Below, piece after piece: positions 25,556 through 34,288 of a DNA stretch of 64,000 nucleotides. Source of the DNA: an uncultured Alphaproteobacteria bacterium (GTDB lineage Bacteria > Pseudomonadota > Alphaproteobacteria > Rhizobiales > Ancalomicrobiaceae). The notes beneath the pieces were generated by a model, which saw only the letters and a list, made by a program, of their open reading frames with translations, did not search any database and was not told the DNA's origin. Within the stretch, counting starts at the first letter, position 1, and each line of letters starts with the position of its first letter. The DNA lies in the NCBI GenBank assembly GCA_937892955.1, contig CALBKH010000132.1:1-64000 (forward strand), given 5' to 3'. The translations under genes and the position numbers were made by a program.

Positions 25556-26518
25556 TCAGCGACCGGCGATCGGTGGCGCGTCCGCGGCGAGCACGTCCCG
25601 CATCAGGCTCGTCACCGGCAAGTGACCGACGAGATCGGTGTTGGTGTGGTGCCAGGCGTCGGGCACCACCACGTCGGGCGGGCCGTCGCGGCGGGTGGCG
25701 AAGTTGCCGATCAGGTCCCAGCGGCCGACGATCTCGGTGACCTGCTTGCAGGCGCGCGGCATCTGCTGGCGCGACGAGATCGAGACGATGTGCACCGTCT
25801 CGCCGATCCGGTCGGAGCGGGCGCGATCGTCGCGCTGGAGGGCGTGGAGGGCTTCGCCGACCACCATGTTGCCCTTCGAATGGGCGACGATCAGATCGAA
25901 GCCGAGCCGGTCGTCCTTCAACAGGGCGAGGACGACGTCGGCGTCGCGTTCGGCCACCACCGGGTCGGCACCGCCGGCGAGCGGATCGGTGGCGGCTTCG
26001 CGCATCCAGTCGAGCGAGCGGTCGAGGCGGCCCCACAGATCATGCAGCGTGGTGAGCCCGGCGAACCACAGGAAGCCGCCGGTCGCCTCGGTGACGAGAT
26101 CGGCGAGACCATAGCCGGAGACCACCGCCGCCACCGGCTTTCCCACGGCATCGGCGACGTTGCGAGCGAAGGCCGCGGTGCCGAGCGCCGAGGAGCCGAC
26201 GCCGGCGACGGTCAGGGTCGAGATGTCGGCGCCGCCGGCATCGACGAAACTCTCGATCGTCGAGCAGACGGTGAGCGGACCGGCGCCGGAGGGTGGCACG
26301 ATCAGGATCGCTCCCTCCCCCGCCCTGGACGGCGAGAGACGCTCGGCTTCCTCCCGGGTGACGACGCGGACGTCGTAGAACAGCGCGTCGAGCAGGACGT
26401 TGCGGCGGCGCAGACCTTCGAGGAAGACCTCGCCGGTCGGCTTGGAGAACAGCCGCCACGGCAGCGCCATGGCGCGCGAGAACTGCTCCAGGCCGGCGGA
26501 GAAGGGATCGTCTGCCAT
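25556..26518 (-). CDS. putative alpha/beta-hydrolase-like protein of unknown function
   Basis: 320 aa. Begins MADDPFSAGLEQFSRAMALPWRLFSK. Several beta-strand/loop segments fit an alpha/beta-hydrolase: AILIVPPSGAGPLTV, VAAVVSGYGLADLV, and a nucleophile-elbow-like LIVAHSKGNMVVGEAL with Ser in A-H-S-K-G-N rather than the usual G-x-S-x-G. WHHTNTDLVGHLPV near the C-terminus could supply the His. No signal peptide. A lipase/esterase or depolymerase-like role is possible; I do not recognise the family. It is not part of the ars operon by spacing. Confidence 0.65.
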   Translation of the reverse strand: MADDPFSAGLEQFSRAMALPWRLFSKPTGEVFLEGLRRRNVLLDALFYDVRVVTREEAERLSPSRAGEGAILIVPPSGAGPLTVCSTIESFVDAGGADISTLTVAGVGSSALGTAAFARNVADAVGKPVAAVVSGYGLADLVTEATGGFLWFAGLTTLHDLWGRLDRSLDWMREAATDPLAGGADPVVAERDADVVLALLKDDRLGFDLIVAHSKGNMVVGEALHALQRDDRARSDRIGETVHIVSISSRQQMPRACKQVTEIVGRWDLIGNFATRRDGPPDVVVPDAWHHTNTDLVGHLPVTSLMRDVLAADAPPIAGR

Positions 26519-26599
26519 GGTTCGGTTCGACCTCGTCTGACCCGCCGATCATAGCGGTGGTTCGGTCGAACCTCCATCACTCGTCGATGGCCGACGGGC

Positions 26600-27652
26600 T
26601 CATGCGACGTCGCGCGCGTCGCCGCGTCCGGCGCCGGCCTCGTACCAACCGGCGGTGCGGGTGACGATCCACACCACCGACAGCATCACCGGCACCTCGA
26701 TCAGCACGCCGACGACGGTGGCGAGCGCCGCCCCCGAGCGGAAGCCGAAGAGCGAGATCGCCGCAGCGACGGCCAGCTCGAAGAAGTTCGAGGCGCCGAT
26801 CAGCGCCGAGGGGCCGGCGACGCAATGCGCTTCGCCGGAGAGCCGGTTGAGCAGATAGGCGAGGCCGGCATTGAAATAGACCTGGAGCAGGATCGGCACG
26901 GCGAGGAGGGCGATCACCATCGGCTGCGCCAGGATCTCGCCGCCCTGGAAGCCGAAGAGCAACACCAGCGTGGCGAGGAGCGCCACCAGCGACCAGGGTT
27001 GCAGATGGGCGAGAAGCCCGGCGAGCGCCGCCTCGCCACCGGTCGCCAGCACCCGCCGGCGCCAGAGTTGGGCGACGATCACCGGCACGACGATGTAGAG
27101 CACCACCGACAGCACCAGCGTATCCCACGGCACGGTGATGGCCGAGAGGCCGAGGAGCAGGCCGACGATCGGGGCGAAGGCGATCACCATGATCGAGTCG
27201 TTGAGCGCCACCTGGGTCAGGGTGAAGTGCGGCTCGCCCTTCACCAGGTTCGACCAGACGAAGACCATGGCGGTGCAGGGCGCTGCGGCGAGCAGGATGA
27301 GGCCGGCGACGTAGCCGTCGATCTGGTCGGCGGGCAGATACGGCCGGAACAGATGCTGGACGAAGATCCAGGCGAGCAGCGCCATGGAGAAGGGCTTCAC
27401 CGCCCAGTTGACCGCCAGCGTCACGCCGATGCCGCGCCAGTGCTCGCCGACGCGAGAAAGCGAGGCGAAGTCGATGCGGATCAGCATCGGCACGATCATC
27501 GCCCAGATCAGCAGCGCGACCGGGAGATTGACCTTCGCCACTTCCAGACTGCCGACGGCGTGGAAGACCGTCGGCAGGAAATGGCCGAGGGCGATGCCCG
27601 CCACCATGCACAGACCCACCCACAGGGTGAGAAACCGTTCGAAGACGGACAT
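26600..27652 (-). CDS. ACR3-family arsenite efflux permease
   Basis: 350 aa with ten hydrophobic helices, beginning FLTLWVGLCMVAGIALGHFLP. The conserved essential cysteine of ACR3 is in LLAAAPCTAMVFVWSNL, and QVALNDSIMVIAFAP is another family motif. Exports As(III) (as arsenite anion) by proton antiport. Last gene of arsR-arsC-arsC-acr3 on the minus strand. RDVA at the C-terminus is not conserved. Confidence 0.93.
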   Translation of the reverse strand: MSVFERFLTLWVGLCMVAGIALGHFLPTVFHAVGSLEVAKVNLPVALLIWAMIVPMLIRIDFASLSRVGEHWRGIGVTLAVNWAVKPFSMALLAWIFVQHLFRPYLPADQIDGYVAGLILLAAAPCTAMVFVWSNLVKGEPHFTLTQVALNDSIMVIAFAPIVGLLLGLSAITVPWDTLVLSVVLYIVVPVIVAQLWRRRVLATGGEAALAGLLAHLQPWSLVALLATLVLLFGFQGGEILAQPMVIALLAVPILLQVYFNAGLAYLLNRLSGEAHCVAGPSALIGASNFFELAVAAAISLFGFRSGAALATVVGVLIEVPVMLSVVWIVTRTAGWYEAGAGRGDARDVA

Positions 27653-27682
27653 GGGTTACCCTTTCGGTATTCGGATCGGAGG

Positions 27683-28105
27683 TCAGACGACGCGCTTGCC
27701 GGAGGCGTCGACGACCTGCTCACCATCCTCCTTGGCGAAGGCGCCCTTCTGGGCCGGCAGGAGATCGAGCACCGCCTCGGAGGGACGGCAGAGCTTGGCG
27801 CCCTTGTCGGAGACGACGATCGGCCGGTTCATCAGGATCGGATGGGCGAGGATGGCGTCGATCAGCTCGGCGTCGGTCTTCGACGGATCGCCGAGACCGA
27901 GTTCGGCGAAGGGCGTACCCTTCTCGCGCAGGATCGAGCGCACCGGCACGGCCAGTTTCGCGATCAGCGCCACCAGTTCGTCGCGGCTCAGGGGGGTCTT
28001 CAGATAGAGCACCACCTTCGGGGTGACGCCGGCGTTCTCGATCATGGCGAGGACGTTGCGCGAGGTGCCGCAGGAGGGGTTGTGGTAGATCGTCACTTCG
28101 GACAT
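27683..28105 (-). CDS. arsC: arsenate reductase ArsC, glutaredoxin-dependent type
   Basis: 140 aa from ATG 28105. The N-terminal YHNPSCGTSRNVLAMI contains the catalytic cysteine (C12) of the Spx/ArsC fold. LYLKTPLSRDELVALI, PVRSILREKG and ILMNRPIVVSDKGAKLCRPSE complete the family pattern, including the catalytic arginine in MNRP. Reduces As(V) to As(III) using glutathione and glutaredoxin. Co-operonic with a second, unrelated reductase and the ACR3 pump. Confidence 0.94.
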   Translation of the reverse strand: MSEVTIYHNPSCGTSRNVLAMIENAGVTPKVVLYLKTPLSRDELVALIAKLAVPVRSILREKGTPFAELGLGDPSKTDAELIDAILAHPILMNRPIVVSDKGAKLCRPSEAVLDLLPAQKGAFAKEDGEQVVDASGKRVV

Positions 28106-28119
28106 GCGGGGCTCCAGGG

Positions 28120-28641
28120 TCAAACGGGTCGGGCCGAGGTGGCGCCCTCGGATCGGCCGATGGCGTCGATCTCGCGTTTCAGCGCCATGCGATCGAGAGA
28201 CGCCACGGGCAGAGCGAGGAACAGCGAGATCCGCCGCTGCAGATGCTTGAAAGCGGTGACGAAGGCCCGTTCGACGTCGATCGGGGTCCCGACCGCCGCC
28301 GCCGGATCTTCGATGCCCCAATGGGCCGTCATCGGCTGTCCCGGCCACACCGGGCAGACTTCGCCGGCGGCGTTGTCGCAGACGGTGAAGACGAAGTCCA
28401 ATGCCGGCGCCTCCGGCTCGCCGAACTCGTCCCAGCTCTTCGAGCGGAAGCCCTCGGTCGGATAACCGAAGGAGGCGAGCACCTTCAGTGCCATCGGATG
28501 GACTTCGCCACGCGGGGTCGAGCCGGCCGAATGGGCGCGAAAGGTGCCGGCACCGTCCTTGGCCAGGATCGATTCGGCGAGAATCGAGCGCGCCGAGTTG
28601 CCGGTGCAGAGGAACAGAACTTCGTAGGGAGGCCGTGTCAT
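28120..28641 (-). CDS. arsC: arsenate reductase, low-molecular-weight phosphatase (thioredoxin) type
   Basis: 173 aa from ATG 28641, which overlaps the arsR stop (ATGA). Phosphatase P-loop LFLCTGNSARS (C10, R16), HSAGSTPRGEVHP, and VFTVCDNAAGEVCP with the pair of cysteines used in the thioredoxin-coupled disulfide cascade. GIEDPAAAVG carries the conserved Asp-Pro. Converts arsenate to arsenite by a mechanism unrelated to the Grx-type enzyme encoded next to it. Confidence 0.92.
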   Translation of the reverse strand: MTRPPYEVLFLCTGNSARSILAESILAKDGAGTFRAHSAGSTPRGEVHPMALKVLASFGYPTEGFRSKSWDEFGEPEAPALDFVFTVCDNAAGEVCPVWPGQPMTAHWGIEDPAAAVGTPIDVERAFVTAFKHLQRRISLFLALPVASLDRMALKREIDAIGRSEGATSARPV

Positions 28642-28991
28642 GCGGACACCTCGGGTTTTCGCGACGGCCGGCATTCGGCGGCCGGCGGTGGATTGCAGAG
28701 TTCGGGCCGGCCGCCGCAGCAGTCGGCGACGAGCGCGGTCGTCACGGCGGTGAGGCGCTCCACCTCGGCGCGGTAGACGACGAAGCGACCGCGCCGGTCG
28801 GCGGTGACCAGGCCGGCGCGGGCGAGCACGGCGAGATGGGCGGACAGCGTGTTGGGCGGAATGGCGAGCTCGCGCGCCAGATCGCCCGCCGCCTCGCCCT
28901 CCGGTTCGGCGGCGACGAGGCGGCGGAACACGGCGAGCCGCGTCGTCTGCGCCAGGGCCGCGAGGGCCTCGATGATCTTGTTCGATTCCAT
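28638..28991 (-). CDS. arsR: ArsR-family arsenic-responsive repressor
   Basis: 117 aa from ATG 28991. Winged helix with LAQTTRLAVFRRLVA, GDLARELAIPPNTLSAHLAVL and AGLVTADRRGRFVVYRAE. The classic ELCVCDL metal motif in the recognition helix is missing. Instead a C-terminal cluster DCCGGRPELC suggests the alternative C-terminal Cys triad described for Acidithiobacillus-type ArsR. No ribosome site is visible before the ATG, and the operator overlaps the start codon, so translation may be leaderless. Upstream in-frame codons exist but would add poorly conserved sequence. Confidence 0.9.
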   Translation of the reverse strand: MESNKIIEALAALAQTTRLAVFRRLVAAEPEGEAAGDLARELAIPPNTLSAHLAVLARAGLVTADRRGRFVVYRAEVERLTAVTTALVADCCGGRPELCNPPPAAECRPSRKPEVSA

Positions 28992-29014
28992 ATTTCTGGA
29001 AATATAGAAATATG
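28989..29014. promoter_or_regulatory. ars operator overlapping the arsR start
   Basis: A perfect inverted repeat (CATATTTC 28989-28996, GAAATATG 29007-29014, 10-base spacer) in an AT-rich island that includes the arsR start codon. Binding of ArsR here would block transcription of the ars operon. A -10-like TATATT is inside the repeat on the minus strand. Confidence 0.65.
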
Positions 29015-29149
29015 ATCGCCGACGCAAGGCCGACGTGTCGGCGAGCGACGCGTCGGCGGTGCGGTCGGCGACCATCGCTTTCTCATCGACAGACATTCGA
29101 AGTTGCGGAACACTCCGCCGGCGGATCGGGCTCAGCGGGAACGAGGATC

Positions 29150-31885
29150 ATGGACGGACTGATCACTCTCGCCATCGTGCTGATCATCGCCGTTCCGGCG
29201 ATGGCGCTTCTGGCGCTGTCGCTGGTGCTGTCGCTGCGCGGGCGAGTCTCGGTTCTCGAGGCGGAACTGCGCAGCCTCGCAGCCCGGACTGCGCTCGCGT
29301 CGGCGGTGGAGGCGGAGCCCGGGGTCGCGCCTCGACCGATCGAGACCGAGTCGCCGATCACGGCGGAAACCGCCGATGCGTCGGAGACGGTCACGTCTTC
29401 GCCCGACGTCGCACCGGTCGACGAGGCCGAGGCCGTCGGGCCGATCGGGGAACCGGAACCGGCCGTCACGCCCGCCGCATCGCCGAACGCCCCCGTGCCC
29501 TCGGCCGCCGGTCTCGAAGAGCGCATCGGCACGCGGTGGGCGGTGTGGGTCGGCGGGGCGGCGCTCGCCTTCGGCCTCGTCTTCCTCGTCCAGTATTCGA
29601 TCGAACAGGGCTTCTTCGGCCCGGCCGCGCGGCTCCTGCTCGGCGCGGCGGCGTCGCTGGCGGTGATCGGCGCCGGCGAATGGCTCCGCCGCGGCGACCG
29701 CGCCATCGGCGTCCTCGCCGGCTTTCCCGCCGCGCACATCCCCGCCGTCCTCACCGCCGCCGGCGCCACCGGGCTCTTCGCCGACGTGTGGGCGGCCTAT
29801 GCGCTCTACGGGTTCTTCGGGCCGGCGCTCGCCTTCGTCGCGCTCGGCGCCGTGGCGCTCGCCACCATGGCGGCGGCCCTCGTCCACGGCCCGTGGCTCG
29901 GGGTCCTCGGCATCCTCGGTGCCTATGGCACGCCGGTGCTGGTCCATTCCGATGCGCCGCAACCGGAGGCGCTCGCCGGCTTCCTCCTCGTCGTGACGGC
30001 GGCGGCCTTCGGCGTCGCCCGTATCCGGCTGTGGCGGTGGGTGGCGGCGACGGCCCTGGCGCTCGCGGTCGGCTGGGGGGTGGTCTTCGTCGACCTCTTC
30101 CGCCCCCTCGCCCTCGCCGAGATCTCGCTCGCCGTCTACGCCCTCGGCGTCTTCCTGCTCACCGCGGGGATCCTCGTCGTCTCGCTCGACGAGGCGGGAC
30201 CGCCGACCGAAGACGCGGGTTTCGACCGCTTCGGCCTCGTCTCGCTGGCGGCCGCCACCTTCCTCGTCCTCGTCGCCTTCGATCGCGGCGCCGGGTCGCT
30301 CGGGCCGATCGTCCTCGTCGCCACGTTGATCGGCCTCGCCGGCCTCGCCTGGCGCATCCCGGTGGTGGCGCCGGCGATCGTCATCGCCGCGGTCGCCGCG
30401 GTGCTGGCCGCCGTCATCCAGGGGCTCGACGTCGCCGCGAGCCTGGAGAACGACACCTTCGCCATCGGCACCGACGGGCTGGTGGCGCTGCGGCCGCGGG
30501 TGATCGCGAGTTTCCTCGGCCTGCACGGCGCGATCGGCGCCGGTCTCGTCGCGATCGGCTTCTTCGGGGCGTGGCGGGCGACGCCGCAGGCCGACCGGGT
30601 CTCCGGCTGGTTCGCCCTCGCCGGCACCGGGTTGCCGCTCCTCCTCCTCGTCGTGGTGTGGGGCCGGGTGGCGAGCTTCGAGATCCACTTCGGCTATGCC
30701 GCGGTGGCGCTCGCGGCGGCGGCTGGCTTCACCGCCGCCTGCCTGCGGCTGATCGGGCGGGAGAGCGCCGAACGACCGTCGCTCGCGGTGGCGATCTACG
30801 CCATCGCCGCCATCGCCGCGCTCGGCACGGCGGCGGCGATCGCGCTCGAACGGGCGGCGCTGACGGTGGCGCTCGCCGCGATGGTCCCGGCCATCGCCTG
30901 GGTGTGGACCCTTCGACCGATCGACGCGCTGCGCATCGCGACGGCGGTCGTCGGCGTCGTCGTTCTCGGCCGGCTCGGCTGGGATCCGGCGATCACCCGC
31001 GACATCGCGACGACGCCGATCTTCAATGCCCTGCTTCTCGGCTACGGCGTACCGGCGGCCGGGACGCTCTTCGCCGCGCGGCTGTTCCGAACCACGCCGC
31101 AGGACATCTGGCGCGCCGTCGTCGAAGGGTTGGCGCTGATCTTCGTCGGCCTCCTGGCGCTGGTCGAGATCCGCCATCTCACCCATGGCGGCGACCTCTT
31201 CGCCCCGACGATCGGTCTCGTCGAACTCGGTCTCGACGTCACCACCGCGTTCCTCCTCTCTGCCGGGGCGCAGCGTGCGGCCGGGCGACTCGGCTCGCCG
31301 GTGATCGATGCGACGTCGAAGGGACTGTCGCTCTTCACCGCGGCGATCGCGATCCTCGGCCTCGTCGGCGCCGAAAACCCGGTCATCACCGGACGGTCGG
31401 TCGGACCGCTCGTCTTCGGGGCGCTGTTCTTCGGCTACCTCCTGCCGGCGATCGCCGCCGGCGTCACCGCCCGGATGGCGCGGCTCGCCGGGCGGCCATG
31501 GTGGCTCGTCGCCGTCCTCGCCGGCGCCGCCCATCTCCTCGGCTTCGTCTGGGTGACGCTGATGGTGCGCCGCGCCTTCCAGGGCGAGATCCTGACCGGG
31601 TTCGAGAGCGACGCCGAGATGTGGGCCTATTCGGCGGCGTGGCTGGTCTACGGCGTGGCGACGCTGGTGGTCGGGCTGGTGCTGGGGTCGAAGCCGGTCC
31701 GCCTGCTCTCCGGCGTGGTGGTGACGGCCACCGCCGCCAAGGTCTTCCTGATCGACCTCGCCGACGTCGGCGGCGTGTGGCGGGCCTTCTCCTTCATCGG
31801 CCTCGGCGTGGTGCTGATCGGCATCGCACTGGTCTACCAGCGCTTCCTGTTCGCCCGGCCCGGAGACGGAAAGGGCGCCTCGTGA
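29150..31885 (+). CDS. DUF2339 polytopic membrane protein
   Basis: 911 aa from ATG 29150 (GAGG upstream). One helix at the N-terminus is followed by a coiled, then acidic/Pro-Ala linker (residues ~25-125), then EERIGTRWAVWVGGAALAFG, the start of the DUF2339 region with more than 20 hydrophobic helices. TRIM: the only clear soluble part is the N-terminal linker. An integral inner-membrane protein often annotated as hypothetical; function not established. Divergent from arsR by 158 bases. A hairpin overlaps its stop codon. Confidence 0.82.
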   Translation: MDGLITLAIVLIIAVPAMALLALSLVLSLRGRVSVLEAELRSLAARTALASAVEAEPGVAPRPIETESPITAETADASETVTSSPDVAPVDEAEAVGPIGEPEPAVTPAASPNAPVPSAAGLEERIGTRWAVWVGGAALAFGLVFLVQYSIEQGFFGPAARLLLGAAASLAVIGAGEWLRRGDRAIGVLAGFPAAHIPAVLTAAGATGLFADVWAAYALYGFFGPALAFVALGAVALATMAAALVHGPWLGVLGILGAYGTPVLVHSDAPQPEALAGFLLVVTAAAFGVARIRLWRWVAATALALAVGWGVVFVDLFRPLALAEISLAVYALGVFLLTAGILVVSLDEAGPPTEDAGFDRFGLVSLAAATFLVLVAFDRGAGSLGPIVLVATLIGLAGLAWRIPVVAPAIVIAAVAAVLAAVIQGLDVAASLENDTFAIGTDGLVALRPRVIASFLGLHGAIGAGLVAIGFFGAWRATPQADRVSGWFALAGTGLPLLLLVVVWGRVASFEIHFGYAAVALAAAAGFTAACLRLIGRESAERPSLAVAIYAIAAIAALGTAAAIALERAALTVALAAMVPAIAWVWTLRPIDALRIATAVVGVVVLGRLGWDPAITRDIATTPIFNALLLGYGVPAAGTLFAARLFRTTPQDIWRAVVEGLALIFVGLLALVEIRHLTHGGDLFAPTIGLVELGLDVTTAFLLSAGAQRAAGRLGSPVIDATSKGLSLFTAAIAILGLVGAENPVITGRSVGPLVFGALFFGYLLPAIAAGVTARMARLAGRPWWLVAVLAGAAHLLGFVWVTLMVRRAFQGEILTGFESDAEMWAYSAAWLVYGVATLVVGLVLGSKPVRLLSGVVVTATAAKVFLIDLADVGGVWRAFSFIGLGVVLIGIALVYQRFLFARPGDGKGAS

Positions 31886-31898
31886 GGACGAGGCGCCC
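31873..31898 (+). terminator. hairpin overlapping the DUF2339 stop codon
   Basis: Perfect 10-bp stem (GGGCGCCTCG/CGAGGCGCCC), 6-base loop containing the TGA stop. Purines follow rather than a T-run, so it may stabilise the 3' end or need Rho. Confidence 0.5.
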
Positions 31899-31972
31899 GA
31901 GGGGGGAGGAACTTCCGTCCACCCGAGGAGATCCGTGGTACCGATCGCAGCGGTGCCGATCGGCGTCGTCCG

Positions 31973-32983
31973 TCAGGGACCCATCTTCTCGGCTTCTTCG
32001 GCCTTGGTCAGCGGGCGCGGCTCGGGATCGGGCTCGTCGCCGAGGACGGCGCGGAAGCGGGCGAGGATGCCATCGGCCGAGCGACGGGCGTAGCCGATCT
32101 CCGGCATCGCCGGCTGCGACCAGACGGTGGTGCGCGGGTTGGCGCTCGCCATCCGCGATTCCGGTACCGGCGGCAGCAGCGGGTGGCCGCGGCTCTTGGC
32201 GCGAGCGACGTCGCGATCGCCGTAGGCGGCGACGGCGGACTGGGTGACGACGCGGCCGGGCCCGGTGCGGCTCATGGCGATGACGATGCGGCCGTCCTCG
32301 ATGGCGCCCTCGGGCGCGGCGAGGGCGAGACGGGGCAGCGTCTCGGCCGGTTGCGGCGCGATCAGCGAGGCGACGGTGACGACCGGCGGCCACCCCGACT
32401 GCGACGGCGCCACGGTGGCGAGCGTCGGCTTGACGAAGAGGTCACGGTCGGTGGTGCGGCCGAGCGGCTGCGGCGCCAACAGACGATCGCCCTTGCCGGA
32501 ACGATTGACGGTCGGAGCGACCTCGACCGGCACGACGGCCGGACGCTTCACACCCGGCACGGCGCCGGTGACGTCGGGATCGACGACGTCGCGCGGGACG
32601 CGCTTGAGCTCGTGGCGCGGGACGAGATCGGCTTCGGCGACGACGATCGGGGCCGGCGCGGCCTCCGCCGGCGCGGGGGGAGCGCCGGCGGAGGACAGCG
32701 GGGCGGGCGCGGACAGGGCCGCGGCCATGCGGTCGCCACGGGGGGATGCGGCGACCGGCGACGCAGCCGCGATCAGGGCGGTGCGTTGATCTCTGAGGGT
32801 GTCGAAATCGGCCATCCAGGCGCCGGCGTCGCGCACCGTCCAGCGGACGGGCGTTTCGGTCGGCGGGGTGTGCCCGACGACGGCGACGGCGACGAGGCCG
32901 AGAAGAAGAACGGGGGCCGCCCGCAGACGCGGGAGGAGACCGACCCGTCGGGCCGCGCGGCGGCGGCTCAGCTCATTCGGCAT
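31973..32983 (-). CDS. membrane-anchored Pro/Ala-rich protein of unknown function
   Basis: 336 aa. A very basic N-terminus (ELSRRRAARRVGLLPRLR) precedes a single helix (APVLLLGLVAVAVVG), giving an N-in anchor with ~295 residues in the periplasm. The exported part is low-complexity, rich in Pro, Ala and Val (residues ~70-190), with no catalytic motif seen. It ends in an acidic/proline tail. Function unknown. The 220-base gap upstream contains an inverted repeat (TAACCT 33082-33087, AGGTTA 33095-33100) that may be a regulatory site. Confidence 0.6.
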   Translation of the reverse strand: MPNELSRRRAARRVGLLPRLRAAPVLLLGLVAVAVVGHTPPTETPVRWTVRDAGAWMADFDTLRDQRTALIAAASPVAASPRGDRMAAALSAPAPLSSAGAPPAPAEAAPAPIVVAEADLVPRHELKRVPRDVVDPDVTGAVPGVKRPAVVPVEVAPTVNRSGKGDRLLAPQPLGRTTDRDLFVKPTLATVAPSQSGWPPVVTVASLIAPQPAETLPRLALAAPEGAIEDGRIVIAMSRTGPGRVVTQSAVAAYGDRDVARAKSRGHPLLPPVPESRMASANPRTTVWSQPAMPEIGYARRSADGILARFRAVLGDEPDPEPRPLTKAEEAEKMGP

Positions 32984-33203
32984 GACTCGATACGAACTCC
33001 GAACCAGCGGGGCACACCGCAGGCGTTGCCGACATGCAACGACCGAGAGGTGGTTTCCCGAACGACCCGATGATCGACGAGTAACCTCGAGAAAAGGTTA
33101 AGCGACGGCGGAAACCGCACGTTTTCGCGGAATTTCGCGGTTCGTGGCGGCGCGTCGGCGCGGATGTGGCAGAAACATGGTGAACGGCGCGATCCGGCGC
33201 GGC

Positions 33204-34154
33204 TCACGACGACGGAGACAGGCGGGCCTCCAGGTCGGCGTCGAGGCGGACGATGGCGCCGAAGGGGCCCTCGGCCGATCGCAGCGCCGCGGCGACGTCG
33301 ACCGCCGCGAGACCGCGCGCGCCGAAGCGCACCCGGATGGCGTCCTCGACCCAGTGGCGGGCCTGGGCGGCGCGGCGGCGATCGAGCCGGCCCGCCTCGG
33401 CGAGATGATCGCGATGGCCGGCGACCGCGGCGGCGAGATCGTCGAGCCCCGCCCCGCTCGTCGCCGAGACCAGCACCACCGGGGCGATCCAGGCGCCCGG
33501 CTCGTGGTCGGCGAGCGTCAGCGCCCCGGCGACGTCGGCCATTGCCCGGCGGGCAGGCTCGCCCATGTCGGCCTTGGTGACGCAGACGATGTCGGGCAGC
33601 TCCATGACGCCGGCCTTCATGAACTGCAGGCTGTCGCCGGAGCCCGGCTGGATGCACAGCAGCACCGTGTCGGCGACGAAGGCGATGTCGCCCTCCGACT
33701 GGCCGATGCCGACGCTCTCGACGACGACGAGATCGTAGACGGCGCGCATCAGCACGATCGCCGCCACAGCGTGGTCGGAGAGGCCTCCGAGCCGGTCGCG
33801 TGCCGCCATCGAACGGACGAAGACGCCCTGGTCGTCGGGGTCGGTCCTGAGCCGGGTGCGGTCGCCGAGCAGCGCCCCGCCGGTGAAGCGCGACGAGGGA
33901 TCGACGGCGACGACGCCGACGGTGCGACCGCCGCGGCGGGCGCCGGAGATCAGCGCATTGGTCAGCGTCGACTTGCCCACCCCCGGCGGGCCGGTGAGGC
34001 CGAGGACGTCGCCGCGGGGATCGGCGGCGCAGGCGTCGAGCAGGCGGGCGAGGTCGAGCGAGCCGTGGGCGATCTCGATCAGCGACAGGGCGCGGGCGAC
34101 CGCCGGTTTGCCGCCGGCGCGGATCTCGTCGAGGGTCGGGATGGCGGCTCTCAT
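33204..34154 (-). CDS. meaB: methylmalonyl-CoA mutase-associated G3E GTPase MeaB
   Basis: 316 aa from ATG 34154 (a second ATG immediately upstream at 34157 is closer to the AGGGGG site). Walker A LTGPPGVGKSTL, switch-region VAVDPSSRFTGGALLGDRTRL, Walker B-like VVVESVGIGQSE, and base-recognition VTKADMGEPA. C-terminal dimerisation helices end at ARLSPSS. MeaB loads and protects adenosylcobalamin-dependent methylmalonyl-CoA mutase; the mutase genes are not in this window. The 5' side is where the low-GC defence patch begins. Confidence 0.92.
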   Translation of the reverse strand: MRAAIPTLDEIRAGGKPAVARALSLIEIAHGSLDLARLLDACAADPRGDVLGLTGPPGVGKSTLTNALISGARRGGRTVGVVAVDPSSRFTGGALLGDRTRLRTDPDDQGVFVRSMAARDRLGGLSDHAVAAIVLMRAVYDLVVVESVGIGQSEGDIAFVADTVLLCIQPGSGDSLQFMKAGVMELPDIVCVTKADMGEPARRAMADVAGALTLADHEPGAWIAPVVLVSATSGAGLDDLAAAVAGHRDHLAEAGRLDRRRAAQARHWVEDAIRVRFGARGLAAVDVAAALRSAEGPFGAIVRLDADLEARLSPSS

Positions 34155-34288
34155 CATGCCCCCTGATCGCACGGGCGACGCCCGAGGTGAAGGGGGCGCA
34201 CTCGAGACGTCGGAGGGATCGGGAGCGGTTCGAACGGGACGATGTTCGTGTGAACCTCGGAAGTTCGCAGCCACCCCGACGCCACCAG

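Noticed and set aside
29132..31534. 800-codon minus-strand frame opposite the DUF2339 gene
   Set aside because: Composition (Arg/Asp/Gly-rich, no hydrophobic core) is that of a shadow frame.
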